NCBI GenBank assembly: GCA_023436945.1
Contig: JAEZHG010000315.1
Coordinates: 1 to 12,505, forward strand
Source of the DNA: Pseudomonadota bacterium
GTDB lineage: Bacteria > Pseudomonadota > Alphaproteobacteria > Caulobacterales > Caulobacteraceae
Length of the DNA: 12,505 nucleotides
Reading direction: 5' to 3'
The notes beneath the pieces are model-generated. The model saw only the letters and a program-made list of their open reading frames with translations. It was not told the DNA's origin and searched no databases. How positions within the stretch are numbered: the first letter of the stretch is position 1; the number at the start of each line of letters is the position of its first letter. A program made the translations under genes and the position numbers. Of this stretch, positions 7,425-12,505 are shown piece after piece.

Positions 7425-7455
7425 GTCATCCCCCGACTTGATCGGGGGATCCAGA
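7425..7455. repeat. interspersed palindromic repeat unit (alphaproteobacterial type)
   Basis: ATCCCCCGA (7428-7436) and TCGGGGGAT (7442-7450) form a perfect 9-bp stem with a CTTGA loop. They are flanked by GTC on the left and CCAGA on the right. From memory, 'GTCATCCC..ACTTGATC..GGGATCC' palindromes are scattered in intergenic regions of many alphaproteobacterial genomes. Only one copy is in this window, so its repeat status rests on that knowledge. It sits in the 95-bp convergent gap next to the terminator. Confidence 0.6.
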
Positions 7456-7468
7456 ACGAAGAACAGCT

Positions 7469-7894
7469 TTAGTGGTGATCGCCCTTGGGGCTTTCCATCA
7501 GTTCGATAAGCACACCGCCCATCTCCTTCGGATGAAGGAATACGACGGGCGTGCCGTGGGCACCGATGCGCGGTTCGCCGGTGCCAAGGATGGTAACGCC
7601 CTTGGCGCGCATCTCGGCCACGGCAGCGTGGATATCCTCGACCTCGAAGCAGACATGGTGCTGTCCGCCCTTGGGGTTCTTGGCGAGGAAGCCGACAATC
7701 GGGCTGTTCTCGTCAAAAGGTTCGATCAGCTCGATTTGTGCCGTCGGGGTATCGACGAAGCAGACCTTCACGCCCTGCGCCGGAAGATCGAACGGCTCGC
7801 CGATCTTGGTCGCACCCAGAATGTCGCGGTACAGCTTGATCGACTCTTCGATCGACGGCGTGGCGACGCCAACGTGGTTCAGATTACCGATCAT
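7469..7894 (-). CDS. mce: methylmalonyl-CoA epimerase
   Basis: The enzyme converts (S)-methylmalonyl-CoA, made by propionyl-CoA carboxylase, to the (R)-epimer used by the mutase. It is a small cytoplasmic metalloenzyme of the vicinal-oxygen-chelate (glyoxalase) fold. The ATG at 7894 gives 141 residues, the usual size. Counting from there, the expected metal ligands are His7 in LNHVGVAT, Glu55 in AQIELIEP, one of the paired His79/His80 in GGQHHVCFEV, and Glu131 in VLIEL. The segments GLxAKNPKGGxHH, EPRIGAHGTPVVFLHPK and GVLIELME are typical of the family. The start overlaps the mutB stop as TGATG. A GTG one codon earlier (GTGA overlap) is equally possible and would add one Met. It is the last gene of the operon, ending before the bidirectional terminator. 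Confidence 0.95.
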   Translation of the reverse strand: MIGNLNHVGVATPSIEESIKLYRDILGATKIGEPFDLPAQGVKVCFVDTPTAQIELIEPFDENSPIVGFLAKNPKGGQHHVCFEVEDIHAAVAEMRAKGVTILGTGEPRIGAHGTPVVFLHPKEMGGVLIELMESPKGDHH

Positions 7895-10047
7895 CACTTC
7901 TTGTCCGCTTTCGGTTGGGCATAGCCCAGACGCTCGTTCAGTTTTTCGATCAGGTCCGCCGCCGTGTCGGCAATCACGGAGCCGGGCGGATAGACGGCAG
8001 CCGCGCCCATATCCAGCAGAGGCTGCACGTCCGACGGCGGGATAACGCCGCCGACCACGATCATGATGTCCTCGCGGCCCAGCTTGGCCAGCTCGGCCTT
8101 CAGTTCCGGCACCAGCGTCAGGTGACCTGCCGCCAGCGACGAGGCACCGACCGCATGGACGTTCTTTTCGACGGCATCGCGGGCCGCTTCGGCAGGCGTC
8201 TGGAACAGAGCCCCCGCCGTCACATCAAAGCCGATGTCGCCATAGCCGGTCGCCACGACCTTCTGGCCACGGTCGTGACCGTCTTGACCCAGTTTGGCGA
8301 TCAGGATGCGCGGCGGACCACCGTCGTTCTCGACGAAGGCGGCGACCATTTCCTTGGCGCGGACGACCTTGGGATCGTTGCCCGCTTCCTTGGCATAGAC
8401 GCCCGAGACGGTCTTCACCTCGGCGACGTGGCGACCGAAAGCGGCCTCCAGCGCGTCCGAGATTTCGCCCACAGTGGCCTTGGCACGGGCAGCCCGCACC
8501 GACAGTTCCATCAGGTTGGCATTGCCGCGTGCGCCATTGGTCAGCTCGGTCAGGGCCGCTTGCACCGCAGCCTCGTCACGCTCGGCACGCAGGCGTTGCA
8601 GCTTCTCGATCTGACGGGCGCGAACCTCGGCATTGTCGACCTTCAGCATCGGAATGTCGTCAACGACAGGGTTCAGATACTTGTTCACGCCGACTACGGT
8701 CTGCTGACCGGTGTCGATGCGGGCCTGGGTGCGGGCGGCGGATTCCTCGATACGCAGCTTGGGAATACCGGCTTCGATGGCCTTGGCCATGCCGCCGTAT
8801 TCCTCGACCTCGGCCATCAGGGCGCGGGCCTTGGTGGCGATCTCGTGGGTCAGGCGCTCGACATAGTGCGAGCCGCCCCACGGGTCGATCACTCGGGTCA
8901 GGCCGGTTTCGGCTTGCGCCAAAATCTGGGTGTTGCGGGCGATGCGGGCCGAGAAGTCGGTCGGCAGGGCCAGCGCCTCGTCCAGAGCATTGGTGTGCAG
9001 GGACTGGGTCTGGCCACCGGCGGCAGCCATACACTCGATCATGGTGCGCGGCACGTTGTTGAACACGTCCTGCGCGGCCAGCGACCAGCCCGACGTCTGG
9101 CAGTGGGTACGCAAGGACAGCGACTTGGGATTGACGCCGCCTTCCTTCTGCACGGCCTCGGCCCAGAGCAGACGCCCAGCGCGCATCTTGGCCACTTCCA
9201 TGAAGTAGTTCATGCCGATGGCCCAGAAGAAGCTCAGGCGCGGCGCGAAGGTATCGACCGCCATGCCCGCAGCCTTGCCCGCGCGCAGGTATTCGATGCC
9301 GTCCGAAAGCGTATAGGCCAGCTCGATATCCGCAGACGCCCCCGCTTCCTGCATGTGGTAGCCGGAGATGGAGATCGAGTTGAATTTCGGCGTTTCCTTC
9401 GAGGTCCACTCGAAGATGTCCGAGATGATCCGCATCGAGGGCGACGGCGGATAGATATAGGTGTTGCGGACCATGAACTCTTTCAGAATGTCATTCTGAA
9501 TGGTTCCGGTCAGTTGGGCGTGCTCGACGCCCTGCTCTTCACCCGCCACGACATAGAGGGCAAGGATCGGCAGAACCGCGCCGTTCATGGTCATCGACAC
9601 CGACATCTTGTCGAGCGGGATGCCGTCGAACAGGGTCCGCATGTCGAGGATGCTGTCGATGGCCACACCGGCCATGCCGACGTCACCCTTCACACGCGGG
9701 TGGTCGCTGTCATAGCCACGGTGGGTGGCAAGGTCGAAGGCGACCGACAGACCCTTTTGGCCCGCCGCGAGGTTGCGGCGATAAAAGGCATTCGACTCTT
9801 CGGCGGTCGAGAAGCCCGCATACTGGCGGATGGTCCACGGCGCACCGGCGTACATGGTCGGGTACGGACCGCGCACGAAGGGCGCAAAGCCCGGCAGACC
9901 CTCGAGGAAGTCTAGGCCCTCGATGGCGGAGGCGTCATAGGACGGCTGGACGGTGATGCCTTCGGGCGTGGTCCACGCCTCACGGGCGGGTCCTTGGCCC
10001 GTTTGGCCCAGTTCCAGTTTCAGCTTGGAGAAATCAGGGAAGCTCAT
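7894..10047 (-). CDS. mutB: methylmalonyl-CoA mutase, large (catalytic) subunit
   Basis: This adenosylcobalamin enzyme isomerises (R)-methylmalonyl-CoA to succinyl-CoA in the cytoplasm. At 717 residues it has the usual length. The TIM-barrel substrate domain (about 30-540) contains [20 protein letters not shown] with the catalytic-site Tyr76, [10 protein letters not shown] with Arg194, and SGYHMQEAG with Tyr230-His231. These correspond to Tyr89, Arg207, Tyr243 and His244 of the Propionibacterium enzyme. The C-terminal B12 domain (about 578-710) has [10 protein letters not shown]: the DxHxxG motif with the cobalt-binding His591, plus Lys585 and Asp589. The family's later SLAAGH and VVGGVIPP motifs also follow. 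All key residues are intact. The ATG at 10047 overlaps the mutA stop (ATGA) and has a textbook AGGAGG seven bases upstream. With mutA it should form the heterodimer. The sequence is also close to single-subunit mutases (scpA/mcmA). Confidence 0.98.
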   Translation of the reverse strand: MSFPDFSKLKLELGQTGQGPAREAWTTPEGITVQPSYDASAIEGLDFLEGLPGFAPFVRGPYPTMYAGAPWTIRQYAGFSTAEESNAFYRRNLAAGQKGLSVAFDLATHRGYDSDHPRVKGDVGMAGVAIDSILDMRTLFDGIPLDKMSVSMTMNGAVLPILALYVVAGEEQGVEHAQLTGTIQNDILKEFMVRNTYIYPPSPSMRIISDIFEWTSKETPKFNSISISGYHMQEAGASADIELAYTLSDGIEYLRAGKAAGMAVDTFAPRLSFFWAIGMNYFMEVAKMRAGRLLWAEAVQKEGGVNPKSLSLRTHCQTSGWSLAAQDVFNNVPRTMIECMAAAGGQTQSLHTNALDEALALPTDFSARIARNTQILAQAETGLTRVIDPWGGSHYVERLTHEIATKARALMAEVEEYGGMAKAIEAGIPKLRIEESAARTQARIDTGQQTVVGVNKYLNPVVDDIPMLKVDNAEVRARQIEKLQRLRAERDEAAVQAALTELTNGARGNANLMELSVRAARAKATVGEISDALEAAFGRHVAEVKTVSGVYAKEAGNDPKVVRAKEMVAAFVENDGGPPRILIAKLGQDGHDRGQKVVATGYGDIGFDVTAGALFQTPAEAARDAVEKNVHAVGASSLAAGHLTLVPELKAELAKLGREDIMIVVGGVIPPSDVQPLLDMGAAAVYPPGSVIADTAADLIEKLNERLGYAQPKADKK

Positions 10048-11423
10048 TGGCCTGCCTCCTCGAACGCGGCGGCAATACGGACGGGTTTCAGCGGCTCGAA
10101 CGCGCCATAAGTCGGCACTTCGTCATCGGCTTGGCTGACGATCACGCCGCGCGCGTCGGGGTCCACAAACTTGGTGACGCCGACGATCTGCGCCGCGCCG
10201 TTCTGATAGGCCTTTTCGGCAAACTCGCGGGCGCGGGCGATGCGCTGCTGCACAAGACCGCCCTCGAGGAAGGCGACGATGCCGCCCTCGGCCTCATAGG
10301 CCTGGAACTCGGTCCATGCCGCCTCGGCCAGCTCGCGGGTGCGGGCATCCAGATACCAAGAGCCCGAGGCCGGATCATCGACGCGGCCCAGATTGCTCTC
10401 TTCCATCAGGATCAGCTGGGTATTGCGCGCCTGACGACGGGCAAAGTCGTCCGGCAGACCCGCCGCACGGGTAAAGCCGTCCAGCACCACCACATCGGCC
10501 CCGCCGACGCTGCCTGCAAAACCGGCAGCGGTCAGACGCAGCATGTTCGGCCACGGATCGCGCGAGGCCAGCATACGGCGCGATGAACGGGCCTCGATCT
10601 GGGCCTGAACCTCATAGCCGAAAGCCTTGGACACGTTCGACCACAGGATACGCAGGGCGCGGATTTTGGACAGGCTGTCGAAATACTGCTGGTCCACCGC
10701 GACGCCCAGCGTCACCGAGGCCAGCGCCTTTTCGACCGACACGCCCGCCATCACCAGCGTCTTGACGTAAAGCACCGCCGACGACAGGGCAAAGGCCAGT
10801 TCCTGACCGATCGATGCTCCCGCCTCATGGGCCACCTGACCCGATGCGAGGAATAGGCGTGCTTCCGGATAGGTGTTCGACCAGCCAGCGGCCTTTTGCG
10901 CGGCCTCGCTGACGATCTTGGCAAAGTCCTCCGGCGCACCGCCCGAACGGGCATAGGCCGAGATCGGGTCGAGGTGAAACGACAGCTTGGCACGCGGCGA
11001 AGCCTTGGCCACAGCGTCCAGTGCCTCGCCCGCCTTTACCCCGTCAAAACCGGCATCCAGAGCGACCGGTGCCAGCTCCAGCGCCACGCCTTCCAGCGCG
11101 GTTGCCAGTGAGGAGGCATCCTTCACCACCGGACCGGACAGCAGGACCGACGCGGCCCCGTTCTCCAGATCGGTCAGCACCGCCTTGTTCATGGCGGCGG
11201 CATCCCCGCCCTCGTTGATGGTACGCAGGTCCCACGCGCGGCCTTCGCTATCGCTCGGACGCGGTGCGAACACCGCGCCTTGCGCATTGGCGGTTCCATA
11301 GAGGGGACGGGTCGCCAACTGGTCCGCATCCAGATGGACAAGGCTTTCCAGCGGGCGCTCTTTCAGCGCCTTGATGGCGGCATCGCGCCATTCAAGTGGC
11401 GAGGGAACGGGGAATTGGCTCAT
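10044..11423 (-). CDS. mutA: methylmalonyl-CoA mutase, small subunit, lacking the C-terminal B12-like domain
   Basis: The non-catalytic partner of MutB. The 459 residues align to the barrel domain only, with [38 protein letters not shown] (182-219), [43 protein letters not shown] and [33 protein letters not shown]. Residues that are catalytic in MutB are replaced: the active-site Tyr corresponds to Ile69, and the Tyr-His pair to Gln196-Val197. It therefore cannot be a mutase itself and presumably has a structural role. The protein stops just after PVRIAAAFE, where the ~638-residue Propionibacterium MutA continues into a degenerate B12-type domain. DxHxxG is absent. The reading frame is clean and the mutB start overlaps its stop, so the short form looks native rather than broken. 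It begins 5 bp after pccA ends; its ribosome-binding site is weak, suggesting coupling. Confidence 0.92.
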   Translation of the reverse strand: MSQFPVPSPLEWRDAAIKALKERPLESLVHLDADQLATRPLYGTANAQGAVFAPRPSDSEGRAWDLRTINEGGDAAAMNKAVLTDLENGAASVLLSGPVVKDASSLATALEGVALELAPVALDAGFDGVKAGEALDAVAKASPRAKLSFHLDPISAYARSGGAPEDFAKIVSEAAQKAAGWSNTYPEARLFLASGQVAHEAGASIGQELAFALSSAVLYVKTLVMAGVSVEKALASVTLGVAVDQQYFDSLSKIRALRILWSNVSKAFGYEVQAQIEARSSRRMLASRDPWPNMLRLTAAGFAGSVGGADVVVLDGFTRAAGLPDDFARRQARNTQLILMEESNLGRVDDPASGSWYLDARTRELAEAAWTEFQAYEAEGGIVAFLEGGLVQQRIARAREFAEKAYQNGAAQIVGVTKFVDPDARGVIVSQADDEVPTYGAFEPLKPVRIAAAFEEAGQ

Positions 11424-11428
11424 GTGTC

Positions 11429-12505
11429 TTACTCGAACTCGACCAGAACGTCGTCGGCGGCGACGGGGTCACCAGCCTTGGCCTTCACGGACTTCACCTT
11501 ACCATCACGTTCGGCCTTGAGGATGTTCTGCATCTTCATGGCTTCGATGATGGCGACGGTTTCGCCCGTCTTCACTTCCTGACCTTCGACGACAGGGATG
11601 TCGACAACAAGGCCCGGCATCGGCGAAAGCGTCAGCTTGGAGGTGTCAGCGGCCTGTTTCTCCGGCAGCAGAGCATAGAGGGCGGCGACTTCGGGACGCA
11701 CGATCCGCACGCGGGCCTTGGCGGCGCGCGAACGGATATCGAAGCCATCGGCGGCGCGCTTCACTTCCAACGTATAGGCTTCATCGTCCAGAACCGCGCG
11801 GAACAGCGACAGGCCCGGACGCCAGTCGATCTCGGACACCGTGACCTCTTCATCATTGATGATGACGGTCAGGTCCTCGGCCTCGTCGTAACCGACTTCG
11901 ACCTCATAGGCATCCTTGTCGACCAGAACCGTCCACTCCGAACGCTCGGACGGGTCACCATCCTGCTCGGCAATGACTTCGTTCATGGCGACAGCCGAGG
12001 CGATCATCTGCTTCACCTGAAGGGCGGTCGGCGCAACGCCGTTGAAGCCTTCGGGGAATTCGTCCTTGATGTAGTTGGTGGTCAGCTTGCCCGACTGGAA
12101 GCGTTCCTGATCCATCACGGCGGCGAGGAACGGCACGTTGTGGCCAAGGCCCGCAAGGTGGGTGTCTTCCAGAGCGCGGGCCATGCCCTTGATGGCGGCA
12201 TCGCGGGTCTCGCCCCATGCGCACAGCTTGGCGATCATCGGGTCGTAGAACATGCTGATCTCGTCGCCCTCGCGGACGCCGCTATCATTGCGCACGACAT
12301 AGCCGTCCTGCTCGCCCTCTTGCGGCTGCTCATAGCGCACCAGACGGCCGATCGACGGCAGGAAGCCGCGATAGGGGTCCTCGGCATAGATGCGGCTCTC
12401 GATGGCCCAGCCGTTGATCTTCAGATCTTCCTGCTTGAGGTTCAGATGCTCGCCCCAAGCCGAGCGGATCATCTGTTCCACCAGATCGACGCCGGTGATC
12501 AGTTC
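11429..12505 (-). CDS. pccA: propionyl-CoA carboxylase alpha subunit (biotin carboxylase + biotin carrier), 3' part
   Basis: The last 358 residues are present; roughly the first 300, with the ATP-grasp core, lie beyond the right edge. The frame is open to the window end. It starts ELITGVDLVEQMI, the classic biotin-carboxylase segment, then AIESRIYAEDPYRGFLPSIG and FYDPMIAKL. A middle linker region (about 175-275) has the character of the PCC BT domain that contacts the beta subunit. The biotinyl domain follows, with SPMPGLV and IIEAMKMQN, whose Lys is biotinylated (codon 11534-11536, 35 residues from the C-terminus). The complex carboxylates propionyl-CoA to (S)-methylmalonyl-CoA with ATP and bicarbonate. 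Acetyl- or methylcrotonyl-CoA carboxylase subunits look similar; PCC is chosen because mutase and epimerase genes follow directly. The beta subunit is not visible. Confidence 0.93.
   Translation of the reverse strand, partial: ELITGVDLVEQMIRSAWGEHLNLKQEDLKINGWAIESRIYAEDPYRGFLPSIGRLVRYEQPQEGEQDGYVVRNDSGVREGDEISMFYDPMIAKLCAWGETRDAAIKGMARALEDTHLAGLGHNVPFLAAVMDQERFQSGKLTTNYIKDEFPEGFNGVAPTALQVKQMIASAVAMNEVIAEQDGDPSERSEWTVLVDKDAYEVEVGYDEAEDLTVIINDEEVTVSEIDWRPGLSLFRAVLDDEAYTLEVKRAADGFDIRSRAAKARVRIVRPEVAALYALLPEKQAADTSKLTLSPMPGLVVDIPVVEGQEVKTGETVAIIEAMKMQNILKAERDGKVKSVKAKAGDPVAADDVLVEFE

Noticed and set aside
7915-9915. 666-codon open frame on the plus strand opposite mutB
   Set aside because: It is antisense to a fully conserved methylmalonyl-CoA mutase; its translation is His/Arg/Gly-rich with no family match, so it is a shadow frame.
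11429-12481. Start of the carboxylase gene at the GTG at 12481
   Set aside because: The frame stays open to the window edge and the upstream residues ELITGVDL are conserved biotin-carboxylase sequence, so the gene is truncated by the window.

Overview
The window reads as ordinary chromosomal DNA of an alphaproteobacterium. Caulobacterales (an Asticcacaulis- or Brevundimonas-like organism) is my best guess. It rests on the paired TonB-dependent receptors, the style of the genes, a G+C content that looks close to 60% by eye (not computed), and a short palindromic repeat of a kind common in alphaproteobacteria. There is no rRNA, tRNA, CRISPR array, transposase, phage gene or origin that I can see. 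Coding density is high, and the longest gene-free stretch is about 220 bp.

Layout. Positions 1-1376 (minus strand) hold the threonine-degradation pair kbl-tdh, overlapping by ATGA; tdh runs off the left edge. Positions 1431-2264 (minus) encode a lipoprotein that joins an MliC-like lysozyme-inhibitor domain to a DUF4232 domain. Positions 2452-4542 (plus, divergent from the lipoprotein) encode a ZnuD-type zinc TonB-dependent receptor with a strongly His/Asp-rich extracellular loop; an AT-rich double palindrome about 70 bp upstream is a good Zur operator candidate. Positions 4764-7373 (plus) encode a second, unrelated TonB-dependent receptor with a roughly 70-residue Gly/Pro-rich insertion. A strong bidirectional terminator and a short interspersed palindrome lie at 7379-7455.

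Positions 7469-12505 (minus) are a tight operon, transcribed right to left: pccA (3' part only), mutA, mutB, mce. Junctions are a 5-bp gap, an ATGA overlap and a TGATG overlap. Together these genes encode most of the route propionyl-CoA -> (S)-methylmalonyl-CoA -> (R)-methylmalonyl-CoA -> succinyl-CoA, which feeds odd-chain fatty acid, Val/Ile/Met/Thr and propionate carbon into the TCA cycle. The carboxylase beta subunit (pccB) and a mutase G-protein chaperone are not in the window. kbl/tdh turn threonine into glycine and acetyl-CoA, so both minus-strand catabolic blocks serve amino-acid carbon use.

I found no convincing previously undescribed system. The points most worth a second look are the candidate Zur operator and His-rich loop of the zinc receptor, the MliC+DUF4232 lipoprotein, the Gly/Pro-rich insertion in the second receptor, and the small mutase subunit, which lacks its whole C-terminal domain.
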